This document shows positions 49,411-59,895 of a stretch of DNA of 59,895 bases, one piece after another (positions within the stretch are counted from its first letter, which is position 1; the number at the start of each line of letters is the position of its first letter). Location of the stretch: the NCBI GenBank assembly GCA_017441065.1, contig JAFSAI010000033.1, forward strand, positions 66,581-126,475. Direction: 5' to 3'. The DNA comes from Bacilli bacterium (lineage in GTDB: Bacteria > Bacillota_I > Bacilli_A > RF39 > UBA660). Under the pieces are notes generated by a model that was not told where the DNA came from, ran no database searches, and worked only from the letters and a program-made list of their open reading frames with translations. The position numbers were made by a program, and so were the translations under genes.

Positions 49411-51288
49411 TTATAAATTAGGTGTACTAATACATTTTGTTTTTATTGTACTTGGCATATATTTTGTAGTATATATCACATCTTCATATACCACATCTTT
49501 TGTTCTTACATAATATTCATCATTATGCATTTCAATTCTATAACTATAATTATTACCAACTTTTGTAACTGTTATTGTTCCTTCATAATCATCATAACCT
49601 TTAAGATATCCTGCATCTTCTAAGTTTTGAAGAGTAAAACAATAAGTATTTGCATTTTCCATTGTATAGTAATTTGAACTAGAACCAATTGTTATAAAAC
49701 TTACTGCTTGTGATGCTGCTTCAATAGCGTTATTCGCATCAGTAATAAAATCTGATTCACCATTAATATTCATTAATTCACCATATTTTGTTCCTTTTAA
49801 TCTGGCTTCAAGATTACTTGTAATAGTATTCATATCTTCTTCAGTCATGTTATTATAATTTAATGTATTATTTGTATTTATATTTGCAATATTAGCTCCA
49901 ACAGTCATTTTAGTTGTATTAGTAACTTTAATTGATTCATTACCGTAAGACAAATCTACAACTATTTTTGTTTCAGTTTCTGTATCACTAATATTGTTGA
50001 TGTTAGATTCAAGATTAACTACTATTTTTTCATCTCCACTTACTTCTAGATTAAATTTAAAGTTCATATTAGAATTATTATTTACATATGTAATATTACC
50101 TTTAAATAATTCATTATCTACAGATACAAAATCTATATTAATGTTATTTGTTTCAAAAGAGTTTACAGTACCATTAGCAATTACTTCTTCTCCTTCTTTT
50201 ATTGTTAATTTTGTATTATTTATTTCTATAAACATATCATCAATTGCAATTAATTTGTATTCTTTATAATTAACGAAATATGCTTCATCAACAGAATTTT
50301 CTTCTAATGCTACTTTAACTACATTACCAAGTAATCCTTTAGTATATATAGAAATTCTTAATGCTCCTGATGGTTCTTCAATAGAACTTATTTGTTCCTT
50401 AGCACTATTTAACATTTCTACAAATTCTGATTTTTCTATTTCTCCTAAAGAAACAATTTCATCAATTAATTTATCATCGTTAAGTATTCCATCTATATAA
50501 GTTTTTGCTATAACTTGTAAATTGTCTTTGCTAAATTTTAATGACATTTTATTTGCACTAACTGATTTACCATTTACATCAACTTTTGTATTATCTTTTT
50601 CATAGTCTACTTTTTCTAATACTTCATTTGTAATTTCTTTAAACTTAGTAACTATATACTTAATATCATCTATATTTTCTTCAGAATATAAATCTTCTAA
50701 TTCTGTAAATATTTCATTAATACTCATTCCAGTATTTTCTTTTATGGTATTATCATCAAATAAAATTACTTTTTCAAATAATTCATGTAAATCTACATAA
50801 ACATTATTATCTTTTACATTAGCATTAACATTAATTAATTTATTACTTCCTTCAAGAAGTCCAAATTCTGCTTCTGCTTTCTTGTTTTTTATATCTAATC
50901 CTAATGCATAGTTAAATGTTTCATTATTTAAAAATGTATATTCTTCAATATTTGTATTTATTTTTACATTGCCTTCATATAAATATGATTTATCTAAAAA
51001 CTCTGGCGCTTCTATTAAAGCTGTTTCCATACTTTCAAAAAATGAATTACTTATTTTTGTAAATATTGTTTTAGGATTATTAATTGTTAATAAATAATGA
51101 ACTCCTAATCCAATTAGTAAAACTACTATTAAACCAATGAATATTAGTAGTTTAGAATTTTTATTTTTCTTTTCTATTATAATACCATTATTATCAAAAT
51201 TAGATGGATTAGTATCCAAAGTTTCAATAGGATTTATACTTACATCTAATGTTTCAATATTTGTATTATTTTGATTATCTTCAATCAT
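49411..51288 (-). CDS. Large anchored protein with pilin-like C-terminus
   Basis: The 625-residue protein has a short polar cytosolic part, a membrane helix at about residues 47-66 and a long Asn/Asp/Thr-rich outer region made of beta-like repeats. The last 110 residues (from NAIEAASQAVSFI) carry ANTYCFTLQNLEDAGYLKGY and two cysteines, recalling the C-terminal domain of type IV pilin-like proteins. I do not recognise the whole. It is likely a surface or wall-sensing protein. GAGGTG precedes ATG 51288. It stands alone between rpoC and DUF1653. Confidence 0.6.
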   Translation of the reverse strand: MIEDNQNNTNIETLDVSINPIETLDTNPSNFDNNGIIIEKKNKNSKLLIFIGLIVVLLIGLGVHYLLTINNPKTIFTKISNSFFESMETALIEAPEFLDKSYLYEGNVKINTNIEEYTFLNNETFNYALGLDIKNKKAEAEFGLLEGSNKLINVNANVKDNNVYVDLHELFEKVILFDDNTIKENTGMSINEIFTELEDLYSEENIDDIKYIVTKFKEITNEVLEKVDYEKDNTKVDVNGKSVSANKMSLKFSKDNLQVIAKTYIDGILNDDKLIDEIVSLGEIEKSEFVEMLNSAKEQISSIEEPSGALRISIYTKGLLGNVVKVALEENSVDEAYFVNYKEYKLIAIDDMFIEINNTKLTIKEGEEVIANGTVNSFETNNINIDFVSVDNELFKGNITYVNNNSNMNFKFNLEVSGDEKIVVNLESNINNISDTETETKIVVDLSYGNESIKVTNTTKMTVGANIANINTNNTLNYNNMTEEDMNTITSNLEARLKGTKYGELMNINGESDFITDANNAIEAASQAVSFITIGSSSNYYTMENANTYCFTLQNLEDAGYLKGYDDYEGTITVTKVGNNYSYRIEMHNDEYYVRTKDVVYEDVIYTTKYMPSTIKTKCISTPNL

Positions 51289-51360
51289 ACAACTCACACC
51301 TCTATTATTCTATTTCTAGATTAACATATCACAACTATTTTTACAATATTTTTACTAAAA

Positions 51361-51386
51361 AAAACTTAACCAAAAGGTTAAGTTTT
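51361..51386 (-). terminator. Terminator of the rpoB-rpoC operon
   Basis: AAAACTTAACC and GGTTAAGTTTT form an 11-bp stem followed by T on the minus strand, just after rpoC. Confidence 0.85.
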
Positions 51387-51389
51387 CAA

Positions 51390-54300
51390 TTATTCTTCTG
51401 TAATTACTTCTTCATCATTAGATAAGAATTTTTCTTCAAGTACTTCAGAAGCATCATCTTCAAGTAATTCTTTTTCAAGTTCTAATTCGATGTCACTATA
51501 TTGTTTAGCACCAGTACCAGCTGGTATTAATTTACCAATAATAACATTTTCTTTTAAACCAATTAAGTTATCAACTTTACCACGCATTGCAGCATCTGTT
51601 AAAACTCTTGTAGTTTCTTGGAATGATGCAGCTGATAAGAATGAATCTGTTTCTAATGAAGATTTAGTAATACCTAACATAATAGGATTTCCTTTAGCAG
51701 GTACTCCACCTTCTAAGATTACTGGTTTATTTCCATCAGCAAATTCTCTTAGACTAACTGTTAATCCTTCAACAAATTCTGTGTCTCCAGCATCAACAAT
51801 TCTTACTTTGTTAATCATTCTCTTAACAATAATTTCAATGTGTTTATCGTTAATATCAACACCTTGTAATTTATATACATTTTGGATTTCTTTCAAGATA
51901 TATTCTTGAGCAGTTAATGGATCTGTTACTGCAAGTAATTCTTTAGGTGAAATAACACCTTCAGTTAATTTATCTCCTGCTTTAACTTCATCACCAACAA
52001 ATACTTTAACTTTCATATTGTAGTTAGTAATATGTTCTTTAACACCTGATGCATTTTCAATTACAATTGAATATTTTCCATTTTGTTCTTCTACGCTTAT
52101 AACTTTACCTGTTATTTCAGCTATTGTAGCTTTAAACTTAGGAATACGAGCTTCAAATAATTCTTCAACTCTTGGTAACCCTTGAGTGATATCGGCATCA
52201 CCACCATGGGCAACACCACCACTGTGGAATGTACGCATTGTTAACTGAGTACCAGGTTCACCGATAGATTGAGCAGCCATAATACCAACTGCTTCACCAG
52301 TTTCAACTAAGTTACCTGTTGCTAAGTTTCTACCATAACATTTTTGACAAACGCCATTAACTGTTTTACAAGTAAGTACACTTCTAATTTCTACTCTCTT
52401 AATTCCAGCTTTAACAATTTTAGCAACGATATTTTCGTTAATCATTTCGCCAGCTTCAAGAATAGTTTCTTTAGTTTCAGGATCAATAATCTTTTTAGAA
52501 GAATATCTTCCTAAAATTCTTTCTGCAAGTGATTCAATTACTGAACCATCTTTATCATTAATTAAGTCATATACAACTACACCTTGCATTGAACCACAAT
52601 CATGTTCTTTAACAATAATGTCTTGAGCAACATCTACAAGTCTTCTTGTTAAGTAACCTGAGTCTGCAGTACGAAGAGCTGTATCGGCTGAACCTTTTCT
52701 TGATCCGTGTGTAGATAAGAAGAATTCAGATACTGATAACCCTTCAATAAATGAAGATGTGATTGGAATTTCAACGGTAGAACCATCTGGTTTTGCCATT
52801 AACCCACGCATACCTGATAATTGAGTAAAGTTTGAAATAGAACCACGAGCACCACTGTTCATCATCATGAAGATTGGGTTTTCATAGTTGTTATCAGTTA
52901 TTACACTTAATTCATCTTTAACTTCATCAGTTGCATTTTCCCAAATAGTAATAACACTTTCATATCTTTCTTGTTCAGTAATAATACCTTTTTGATATTG
53001 TTTATTAATTTTTTCAACTTTTTGTTTAGCAGCAGCAATAATTTCTTGTTTCTTATCACTTCTAACAACGTCAGAAATTGAAACTGTAACACCTGCTACT
53101 GTAGAATATTTAAATCCTAAATCTTTTAATGCATCAAGCATTACTGAAGTTTCAGTAGTTTTATATCTTTTAAATACTTGAGCAATAATTTGACTTAGTG
53201 TTTTCTTAATAAATGGTTTTACTAATGGCATAGCAGCAACTGCTTCTGGAATATTAGTACCCATTTCTAAGAAATATTTACTTGGAGTGATACCTTCAAT
53301 ATTTTCTTTAGTACCTTCATTTAAATATGGGAAAGTATCTGGTAATATTTCATTAAATATAATTTTACCTACTGTAGTAACTAAATATTTATTTTGTTGT
53401 TCTTCAGTAAATAATTTATGTTTAAATGATTTTACCGGAATGGCAATTCTTGTATGAAGATTAAGTTCTCTTCTTTCATATGCCATTAAAGCTTCATTAC
53501 AATCTTTGTATGCTTTACCTTCATTAGGTTCTCCTGCTTTTTCAATTGTTAAATAACAGTTACCTAATACCATGTCTTGTGATGGTGTAACGATTGGTTT
53601 TCCATCTTTTGGATTTAAGATGTTATTAGCACCTAACATAAGAATTCTAGCTTCTGCTTTAGCTTCTTCTGATAAAGGTACGTGAACAGCCATTTGGTCA
53701 CCATCGAAGTCAGCGTTGAATGCTGTACAAACAAGTGGATGTAAACGGATTGCTTTTCCACCAACTAATTTAGGTTCAAATGCTTGAATACCTAATCTAT
53801 GTAGTGTTGGAGCACGGTTTAACATAACTGGATATTCTGTAATAACTTCTTCTACTACATCCCAAACACATTCATCTCTTGATTCAATTAATTTTTTAGC
53901 GCCTTTAATATTATGAGCTAATCCTTTTTCAACTAAACCATGAATAACATGTGGTTTGAATAGTTCAATTGCCATCTCTTTAGGAAGTCCACATTGATAC
54001 ATTTTTAGGTTTGGTCCAACTACGATAACTGAACGACCTGAATAGTCAACACGTTTTCCTAATAAGTTTTGACGGAAACGACCTTGTTTACCTTTTAACA
54101 TACTAGATAAACTCTTTAAAGGTCTATTAGATGCTGCTGTAATACTTCTTCCACGACGACCATTATCGAATAATGAGTCAACAGCTTCTTGAAGCATACG
54201 TTTTTCGTTTTGAACGATGATTGTTGGAGCACCTAATTCAAGTAATTTCTTTAAACGATTATTTCTATTAATAATTCTTCTATATAAATCATTTAAGTCT

Positions 54301-55055
54301 GATGTAGCAAATCTTCCACCGTCTAATTGAATCATTGGACGTAATTCTGGAGGAATAACAGGAAGTACTGTTAAAATCATCCATTCAGGTTTATTTCCTG
54401 ATTCTTGGAATGCTACTAAAGCATCAAGTCTTTTAACAAGACGAATTCTCTTTTGACTTGTTGCATCTTCAAGTTCACGACGAACTTCTTCAATCTCTTT
54501 ATCTAAATCTACTCTTTTAAGTAATTCTTGGATAGCTTCTGCTCCCATTCCTACTTTAAAAGTATTTCCATATTTTTCATAATATGCTCTATATTCTTTG
54601 TCAGATAATGTTTGTTTTGCTTCTAGTGGAACATTTCCTGGATCAATAACAACATAACTTACAAAGTATAATACTTCTTCTAAGTCTCTTGGACTCATAT
54701 CAAGTACTAATCCCATTTTAGATGGAACACCTTTAAAGAACCAAATGTGAGAGCAAGGTGCAGCAAGCTCTATATGTCCCATACGTTCACGACGAACTTT
54801 AGAACGAGTAACTTCTACACCACATCTATCACAAACTACGTTTTTATATCTAAGTCTTTTATATTTTCCACAAGAACATTCAAAATCTTTTGTAGGTCCG
54901 AAGATTTTTTCACAGAATAAACCATCTCTTTCTGGTTTTAAAGTACGATAGTTTATTGTTTCTGGTTTCTTGATTTCTCCATAAGACCAACTACGAATCT
55001 TTTCAGGTGATGCGATACTAACTTTAATTCCTTTAAATTTACTTACATCTATCAT
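51390..55055 (-). CDS. rpoC: DNA-directed RNA polymerase subunit beta'
   Basis: The 1221-residue subunit holds the active site and the clamp. The N-terminal zinc finger [20 protein letters not shown] (split as CxCG and CxxC) is near residue 60. The catalytic loop [14 protein letters not shown] is near 445, the second zinc site [13 protein letters not shown] near 880, and the trigger-loop region follows ([16 protein letters not shown] near 930). The size is typical of Bacillota. The ATG overlaps the rpoB stop by one base (TAATG). Confidence 0.97.
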   Translation of the reverse strand: MIDVSKFKGIKVSIASPEKIRSWSYGEIKKPETINYRTLKPERDGLFCEKIFGPTKDFECSCGKYKRLRYKNVVCDRCGVEVTRSKVRRERMGHIELAAPCSHIWFFKGVPSKMGLVLDMSPRDLEEVLYFVSYVVIDPGNVPLEAKQTLSDKEYRAYYEKYGNTFKVGMGAEAIQELLKRVDLDKEIEEVRRELEDATSQKRIRLVKRLDALVAFQESGNKPEWMILTVLPVIPPELRPMIQLDGGRFATSDLNDLYRRIINRNNRLKKLLELGAPTIIVQNEKRMLQEAVDSLFDNGRRGRSITAASNRPLKSLSSMLKGKQGRFRQNLLGKRVDYSGRSVIVVGPNLKMYQCGLPKEMAIELFKPHVIHGLVEKGLAHNIKGAKKLIESRDECVWDVVEEVITEYPVMLNRAPTLHRLGIQAFEPKLVGGKAIRLHPLVCTAFNADFDGDQMAVHVPLSEEAKAEARILMLGANNILNPKDGKPIVTPSQDMVLGNCYLTIEKAGEPNEGKAYKDCNEALMAYERRELNLHTRIAIPVKSFKHKLFTEEQQNKYLVTTVGKIIFNEILPDTFPYLNEGTKENIEGITPSKYFLEMGTNIPEAVAAMPLVKPFIKKTLSQIIAQVFKRYKTTETSVMLDALKDLGFKYSTVAGVTVSISDVVRSDKKQEIIAAAKQKVEKINKQYQKGIITEQERYESVITIWENATDEVKDELSVITDNNYENPIFMMMNSGARGSISNFTQLSGMRGLMAKPDGSTVEIPITSSFIEGLSVSEFFLSTHGSRKGSADTALRTADSGYLTRRLVDVAQDIIVKEHDCGSMQGVVVYDLINDKDGSVIESLAERILGRYSSKKIIDPETKETILEAGEMINENIVAKIVKAGIKRVEIRSVLTCKTVNGVCQKCYGRNLATGNLVETGEAVGIMAAQSIGEPGTQLTMRTFHSGGVAHGGDADITQGLPRVEELFEARIPKFKATIAEITGKVISVEEQNGKYSIVIENASGVKEHITNYNMKVKVFVGDEVKAGDKLTEGVISPKELLAVTDPLTAQEYILKEIQNVYKLQGVDINDKHIEIIVKRMINKVRIVDAGDTEFVEGLTVSLREFADGNKPVILEGGVPAKGNPIMLGITKSSLETDSFLSAASFQETTRVLTDAAMRGKVDNLIGLKENVIIGKLIPAGTGAKQYSDIELELEKELLEDDASEVLEEKFLSNDEEVITEE

Positions 55056-58000
55056 TATTCCACCTCAATATCTTCTTCTATATCCCCAGGAAATTCTAAA
55101 TCATCAAGTGAATCTTCTTCCTCTTCTGGTTCTTCTACATTTTCGAATGGTTCTTCATTTTCTTCACTATTTGGAAGTTCAATTTCTTCAATTCTGAATG
55201 GTTCATCACCATCTTCATCTTCTTCTAAGTCATTAAATTCTTGTACTTCATCATTATTGTCAACAACTTGAACATCTAATCCTAAAGCTTGGAATTCTTT
55301 AACTAATACTCTAAATGATTCTGGTACTCCAGCTTGGTTAACAAGTTTACCTTTAACAAGTGCTTCATAAACTTTAACACGTCCAACTATATCGTCAGCT
55401 TTAACTGTTAAGATTTCTTGAAGTACATGAGCAGCACCATAAGCATATAATGCCCAAACTTCCATTTCTCCGAATCTTTGACCACCAAATTGTGCTTTAC
55501 CACCTAATGGTTGTTGTGTAACTAATGAGTAAGGTCCTGTTGCACGAGCATGTAACTTATCATCAACCATGTGATGTAGTTTAACCATGTACATTACACC
55601 AACAGATATTTTATGATCAAATGGTTCACCAGTACGTCCATTGTATAGAATAGTTTTTCCATCTGAATCCATACCTGCTTCAGCCATTTCTTCTTGAATA
55701 TCTTCCCAAGTTGCACTGTCAAATACTGGAGTTGCATAATGAACACCTAATTTTTTACCAGCCATTCCTAAGTGTAATTCTAAGATTTGTCCAATGTTCA
55801 TACGAGATGGAACACCTAATGGATTAAGCATTACATCTACTGGACGACCATCTGGTAAGTATGGCATATCTTCTTCTGGTAATACTAGAGAGATAACACC
55901 TTTGTTACCGTGACGTCCTGACATTTTATCACCGATTTGAATTTTTCTCTTTTGAATAATATATACACGAATTACTTTTGAAACTCCAGCAGGAAGTTCA
56001 TCAGAATTTTCTTTTGTATAAACTTTAACATCATGAACTACTCCACCAGCACCATGTTCAACTCTTAGAGATGTATCTCTAACTTCACGAGTTTTTTCAC
56101 CAAATATTGCATGTAATAGTTTTTCTTCACTAGTTAATTCTTGAACACCTTTAGGTGTAACTTTACCAACTAGAATATCGCCTTCTTTTACTTCAGTACC
56201 GATTTTAATAATTCCATCAGCATCTAAGTTTTTACGAGCTTCTTCACCAACATTTGGAATATCTCTTGTAATTTCTTCTGGTCCTAATTTTGTATCACGA
56301 CAATCTATATCATAGTGATCTATGTGTAATGATGTATAAACATCATCTTTAACTAATTTTTCATTTAATATTACAGCATCTTCATAGTTATAACCATTAT
56401 ATGTCATGAATGCTACTGTCATATTTTTACCTAATGCAAGTTCACCATTTTCAGTTGATGGTCCATCAGCAAGAACTTGTCCTTTATGAACCTTATCACC
56501 TTTTTTAACTAATGGTCTATGATTAATTGAACTAGATGCATTAGAACGTTCAAAGTTAGCTAAGTAGTAAGTATCTTGTCCACTAGCTACTTTAACAATT
56601 ATTTTTAAAGCATCAGCATATTCAACAACACCGTCTGCTTTACATACTACAGTTGATCCTGAATCTCTAGCAGCAATCCATTCAACACCAGTACCAACGA
56701 TTGGTGCTTCACTTCTTAAAAGTGGAACTGCTTGACGTTGCATGTTTGAACCCATTAATGTACGGTTTGCGTCGTCAAATTCTAGGAATGGAATACAACT
56801 TGTTGTAATTGAAACTACTTGACTTGGAGCAACGTCTACATAGTCAACAGCTTCACGTTTAACCATAACGTTGTCACCATTATGACGAACTAGAATTTCA
56901 TCTTCAACAATTTTTCCATCTTTATCTAGATTAACTGTTGCTTGTGAAATATATAAATCTTGTTCTTCATCAGCAGTCATGTAAACAATTTCTTGTGTTA
57001 CTACTCCATCAACTACTTTACGATATGGAGTCATTATAAATCCATATTCATTTATTTTAGCATAACCAGCTAAACTTGTTATTAACCCGATATTTTGTCC
57101 TTCTGGAGATTCTATTGGACAGATTCTACCATAGTGAGATGAGTTAACGTCACGAACATCCATACCAGCACGTTCACGAGAAAGTCCTCCTGGCCCTAAA
57201 CTTGATAAACGACGTTTATCAGTAAGTTCTGCGATTGGATTAATTTGATCCATGAATTTTGATAATTGTGATGAACCAAAGAATTCTTTTAACGCAGCAG
57301 TAACTGGACGAATGTTAATTAGAGTTTTAGGTGTAATGTTTTCTACTTCTTGAGTAGTCATTCTTTCACGAATAACTCTTTCCATTCTAGCAACACCAGT
57401 TCTGAATTGGTTTTGAATTAATTCACCAACTTGACGAACACGTCTATTACCTAAGTTATCGATTTCATCAGTATTACCAATTCCATCATGTAAATTTAAA
57501 TAGTATGATACAGCTCCATAAATATCTGGAATTGTAAGTCTTTTTTCATCAGTAGTTGTATCAATACCAATTACTTTAACTACTCTCTTAGCATCATTTT
57601 TATCATATACTAAAACTTCTTGAATCTTGTTGTAATCATCAAGTTCCATATTTGTAATAGTTTCTTTTAAGTTATAACCATTTGCAAATACTTCTTTTAA
57701 TGTTGCAAGTACTTTTTTATCAATTAAAGTATCTTTTTCTACAACAACTTTTCCATCAACTTTAATATTTTCTGCTAAAGTACATCCTAATAATCTTTCG
57801 CATACATTTAATTTCTTATTAAATTTATAACGTCCAACTTTAGCCAAATCATAACGGAATCTATCAAAGAATCTAGTTATTAATTGGTTTTTAGCACTAT
57901 CTAGAGTGGCTGGTTCTCCTGGTCTTAATTTTTCATAAATTTCAATTAAGGCTTCATCAGTATTTTTTGTGCTATCTTTAGCTATTGTATTTGTTAAGAA

Positions 58001-58645
58001 TTCATTTTCTCCAAATACACTTATGATATCTTCATCACTAGATAAACCAATAGCTCTTAAGAATGTAGTAATTGGAACTTTTCTTGTTCTATCGATACGA
58101 ACATAAACTATATTCTTAGCATCAGTTTCAAATTCTAGCCATGTACCTTTATTAGGTATAATTTCTCCTGATATAATGTGACGTCCATTTTTATCGATTT
58201 CTTTCTTATAATAAATAGATGGACTTCTTACAAGTTGTGAAACAATAACTCTTTCAGCTCCATTGATAATGAATGTTCCAGCATCAGTCATTAATGGCAT
58301 GTCGCCTAGGAATATTTCTTGTTCCTTAACTTCTCCTGTTTCATGAATGAAAACTCTTGCTTCTACTTTTAATGGTGCAGCATAGTTTACCATTCTTTCT
58401 TTTGCTTCTTTGATAGAATATCTTGGAGTTTCTAATGAATAATCTCCAAATTCTAAAGAAATGTTACCAGTAAATGATTCCACAGGAAATAAATCATCAA
58501 ATACTTCTCTGATTCCTTTTTCTAAGAAGTCTTGATAACTTTTCTTTTGAATTTCTAACAAATCTTGCAGTTCTAGCGTATTTTTTGATTTTGCAAAGCT
58601 TCTTCTTTCGCGATAATCACCAAATTTTAAGGTCTTATAAGCCAC
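55055..58645 (-). CDS. rpoB: DNA-directed RNA polymerase subunit beta
   Basis: The 1196-residue subunit forms one side of the polymerase cleft and the rifampicin pocket. The pocket segment is [13 protein letters not shown], then [16 protein letters not shown]. By E. coli numbering this gives Lys at 513, Ile at 518 and Asp at 526. These changes are typical of resistance. The C-terminus has an acidic tail. GTG 58645 is chosen for GGGGTGAT just upstream; ATG 58663 is an alternative. It has its own promoter and is cotranscribed with rpoC. Confidence 0.97.
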   Translation of the reverse strand: MAYKTLKFGDYRERRSFAKSKNTLELQDLLEIQKKSYQDFLEKGIREVFDDLFPVESFTGNISLEFGDYSLETPRYSIKEAKERMVNYAAPLKVEARVFIHETGEVKEQEIFLGDMPLMTDAGTFIINGAERVIVSQLVRSPSIYYKKEIDKNGRHIISGEIIPNKGTWLEFETDAKNIVYVRIDRTRKVPITTFLRAIGLSSDEDIISVFGENEFLTNTIAKDSTKNTDEALIEIYEKLRPGEPATLDSAKNQLITRFFDRFRYDLAKVGRYKFNKKLNVCERLLGCTLAENIKVDGKVVVEKDTLIDKKVLATLKEVFANGYNLKETITNMELDDYNKIQEVLVYDKNDAKRVVKVIGIDTTTDEKRLTIPDIYGAVSYYLNLHDGIGNTDEIDNLGNRRVRQVGELIQNQFRTGVARMERVIRERMTTQEVENITPKTLINIRPVTAALKEFFGSSQLSKFMDQINPIAELTDKRRLSSLGPGGLSRERAGMDVRDVNSSHYGRICPIESPEGQNIGLITSLAGYAKINEYGFIMTPYRKVVDGVVTQEIVYMTADEEQDLYISQATVNLDKDGKIVEDEILVRHNGDNVMVKREAVDYVDVAPSQVVSITTSCIPFLEFDDANRTLMGSNMQRQAVPLLRSEAPIVGTGVEWIAARDSGSTVVCKADGVVEYADALKIIVKVASGQDTYYLANFERSNASSSINHRPLVKKGDKVHKGQVLADGPSTENGELALGKNMTVAFMTYNGYNYEDAVILNEKLVKDDVYTSLHIDHYDIDCRDTKLGPEEITRDIPNVGEEARKNLDADGIIKIGTEVKEGDILVGKVTPKGVQELTSEEKLLHAIFGEKTREVRDTSLRVEHGAGGVVHDVKVYTKENSDELPAGVSKVIRVYIIQKRKIQIGDKMSGRHGNKGVISLVLPEEDMPYLPDGRPVDVMLNPLGVPSRMNIGQILELHLGMAGKKLGVHYATPVFDSATWEDIQEEMAEAGMDSDGKTILYNGRTGEPFDHKISVGVMYMVKLHHMVDDKLHARATGPYSLVTQQPLGGKAQFGGQRFGEMEVWALYAYGAAHVLQEILTVKADDIVGRVKVYEALVKGKLVNQAGVPESFRVLVKEFQALGLDVQVVDNNDEVQEFNDLEEDEDGDEPFRIEEIELPNSEENEEPFENVEEPEEEEDSLDDLEFPGDIEEDIEVE

Positions 58646-58704
58646 GATATCACCCCTATACATAGATTTAAATTTGAAAAATATAAATACGTCACCAATT
58701 TAAA

Positions 58705-58733
58705 ATTCTAACAACAAAAGTCGTTAAAGTCAA
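58705..58733 (-). promoter_or_regulatory. Promoter of rpoBC
   Basis: TTGACT (58728-58733) and TAGAAT (58705-58710) are 17 bp apart on the minus strand. The -35 box abuts the stop codon of the upstream methyltransferase gene. Confidence 0.65.
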
Positions 58734-59324
58734 CTAATTTTTGGCTGAAAGTACCCAAAATCCTTTACTTTTTTCAATTAATTCGCACGTACATATCTTT
58801 TCCAATTCTTTTTTTACGCTTTTCGCTCCTTGGTCTTTGGATATTACAAACCACAATTCCCCATCTTTATTTAATCTTGCTAACCCACCTTTAAGGAAAT
58901 CCATAAGTACAGATTTACCTGCTCTTATAGGTGGATTAGTAATAATTAAATCATAATTATTTACTACATTTTCATAGATGTTACTTTCATCCACTGTTGC
59001 ATCTACTTTATTTATTTCTATATTCATTTTACATAAATGAATTGCCCTCTTATTTATATCAAACATATCTACATGTTTATTTAATAATTTGCTTAAGGTT
59101 ATTCCAATAAAACCATAACCACATCCGATATCTAAAATATTATTAAATTCTTTTTTATTAGTTGTTAAAAAAGTTTTTACTAAAAATAAACTAGCATAAT
59201 CTATCTTATTTTTAGAAAAAACACCATTGTCACTTTTAAACGTAAAATTATTTTCATTCAAAGAAAAATTTATGTCTCTAAGCTCACTTTTCAAGTTTTG
59301 ATTGTTGGTAAAATAGTGTTCCAA
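58734..59324 (-). CDS. ybxB: Class I SAM-dependent methyltransferase (YbxB/RsmC-like)
   Basis: The 196-residue protein has the SAM loop LDIGCGYGFIGI near residue 64 and the catalytic DLIITNPPIRAGK near 122. NPP motifs are typical of N6-adenine or guanine N2 RNA methyltransferases. The YbxB/RsmC family modifies 16S rRNA. It precedes rpoB as in Bacillus. The start is TTG 59324, after GGGGAA. A longer frame exists but contains the promoter, and family members start near this EHYF. Confidence 0.85.
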   Translation of the reverse strand: MEHYFTNNQNLKSELRDINFSLNENNFTFKSDNGVFSKNKIDYASLFLVKTFLTTNKKEFNNILDIGCGYGFIGITLSKLLNKHVDMFDINKRAIHLCKMNIEINKVDATVDESNIYENVVNNYDLIITNPPIRAGKSVLMDFLKGGLARLNKDGELWFVISKDQGAKSVKKELEKICTCELIEKSKGFWVLSAKN

Positions 59325-59354
59325 TACTAAATTCCCCGTTTCTCGTATAAAATT

Positions 59355-59383
59355 AGTATAACATAATTGATAAACTGACACAA
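59355..59383 (-). promoter_or_regulatory. Promoter of the YbxB-like gene
   Basis: TTGTGT and TATACT are 17 bp apart, starting transcription about 25 bp before the TTG start. This argues against longer starts of the gene. Confidence 0.6.
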
Positions 59384-59392
59384 GAAAAAATT

Positions 59393-59895
59393 TTAGTGGT
59401 TATCTAGCATTTTTTCTTTATTTTCATATGTGTAACTTAGTGTATTAGAATTACTGATAACTTTATGTCCTAATTTCTCTTCTAAATCATTTCTTGCACT
59501 TTTAGCAACACCACCGCCAGCTGATGCTATTTTTCTATTTTCTTCAAAATTTGTTGGTTTATATTCTTTAACTAATTCTCTTGTAGCAATCTCTCCTAAG
59601 TCAGTAAGCGCTACTTCTATGTCTGTCATATTATCCCTTAGTGATTCTTTTCTGATATTTTTATACATTTTATATTCTCGAGCACTCATTCCTGACCAAC
59701 TTTTATATATTTCATTTGTAAGTATTGCATATTCTACATCATTTTTGATTCCGTTATCTTTCCAAGTATGCATTAATTTCTTTCTATTTATAATTGCTTT
59801 TATTCTTGCTTCTATCCATTCTAATGTATATCCTTTGCTTATATAATAATTAATCATTTTATCTATACCTAATGATGGATCAAAAACATTGTCTA
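59393..59895 (-). CDS. DinD-like protein (N-terminus outside window)
   Basis: Only the C-terminal 167 residues are inside the window; the frame runs on past the right edge. YTLEWIEARIKAI, then EYAILTNEIYKSWSGMSARE near residue 56, and NMTDIEVALTDLGEIATREL near 88 follow closely the C-terminal half of DNA-damage-inducible protein D. ASAGGGVAKSARNDLEEKLG near 122 is the last block. DinD is SOS-induced in E. coli and modulates RecA; relatives are common near phage or defence genes. Its location next to the rpoB cluster is unusual. Confidence 0.8.
   Translation of the reverse strand, partial: DNVFDPSLGIDKMINYYISKGYTLEWIEARIKAIINRKKLMHTWKDNGIKNDVEYAILTNEIYKSWSGMSAREYKMYKNIRKESLRDNMTDIEVALTDLGEIATRELVKEYKPTNFEENRKIASAGGGVAKSARNDLEEKLGHKVISNSNTLSYTYENKEKMLDNH

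Noticed and set aside
59325-59381. Longer N-terminus for the YbxB-like methyltransferase
   Set aside because: The extension contains a promoter with a 17-bp spacer and does not resemble the family; TTG 59324 has a GGGGAA site.
1-59895. Mycoplasma-type genetic code
   Set aside because: UGA is used as a stop in ATGA overlaps (for example 19543-19546) and tryptophan is encoded by TGG.
1-59895. CRISPR arrays, insertion sequences, T-box leaders
   Set aside because: No regularly spaced repeats, transposase genes with inverted repeats, or GGGTGGTACCGCG-type T-box cores were found by eye.

Overview
The window is a strongly AT-rich chromosomal segment of a low-GC Gram-positive bacterium of the Bacilli or a related deep Bacillota lineage, probably an uncultured fermentative gut spore-former. 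Support comes from a Bacillus-type RNase P RNA beside gpsB, a pgsA/RodZ-like pair, ybxB-rpoB-rpoC order, a dacF/spoIIAA/sigF/spoVA sporulation block, a CotY/Z-type coat protein, AGGAGG/GGTGAT-type ribosome binding sites, and UGA used as a stop (ATGA overlaps), so the genetic code is standard and not that of Mycoplasma. I cannot name the species. Most genes lie on the minus strand. No insertion sequence, CRISPR array, rRNA or complete prophage was seen. Layout: 1-2.9 kb envelope and division genes (polysaccharide deacetylase fragment, pgsA, RodZ-like protein, rnpB, gpsB). 3.0-4.8 kb two tRNAs, a solitary MvaI/BcnI-type endonuclease, a possible small RNA and a five-tRNA operon. 4.8-10.4 kb mixed genes: Nudix hydrolase, compact UvrD-like helicase, metallo-beta-lactamase-fold hydrolase, MscS channel, DUF368 lipid carrier transporter and a protein kinase-like protein. 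10.4-15.5 kb a tight five-gene operon (acyl carrier protein, CocE-type hydrolase, phosphotransacylase, butyrate-type kinase, 4-TM protein) divergent from acpS, then a structured non-coding RNA. 16-19.1 kb amino-sugar genes (glmM, an acetyltransferase-like beta-helix protein, NagZ-like). 19.2-24.8 kb the sporulation block spoIIAA-sigF-spoVAC-spoVAD-spoVAE, with an LCP gene and dacF upstream. 24.9-29.5 kb phosphoketolase, a HAD phosphatase, a membrane protein and a spore coat protein. 29.6-36.4 kb small membrane or secreted proteins, a RodA/SpoVE-type protein and a surface protein whose promoter contains an eight-G tract. 36.4-44.4 kb tRNA-Leu, scpAB, envelope and membrane proteins, a TetR regulator, DedA, rhodanese and tRNA-Met. 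44.5-59.9 kb rpsD with a long leader, an M16 peptidase pair, a dGTPase-like HD protein, a large anchored protein, rpoC, rpoB, a YbxB methyltransferase and part of a DinD-like gene. How the genes fit together: phosphoketolase makes acetyl phosphate from sugar phosphates, and acyl-phosphate enzymes of the Pta/Buk kind can convert such intermediates to ATP. The sporulation block keeps Bacillus gene order, but spoIIAB, spoVAA and spoVAB are absent from it. Three intergenic sites on the minus strand share a tandem Spo0A-box-like motif with a 10-bp period. The most notable signals are the poly-G promoter at 33455-33481, the dedicated-ACP acyl operon, the spoIIAB-less spoIIA operon with Spo0A-like boxes, the RNA at 15549-15782 whose 5' arms can capture both halves of its own terminator, and an RpoB with residues at positions 513 and 526 typical of rifampicin resistance.
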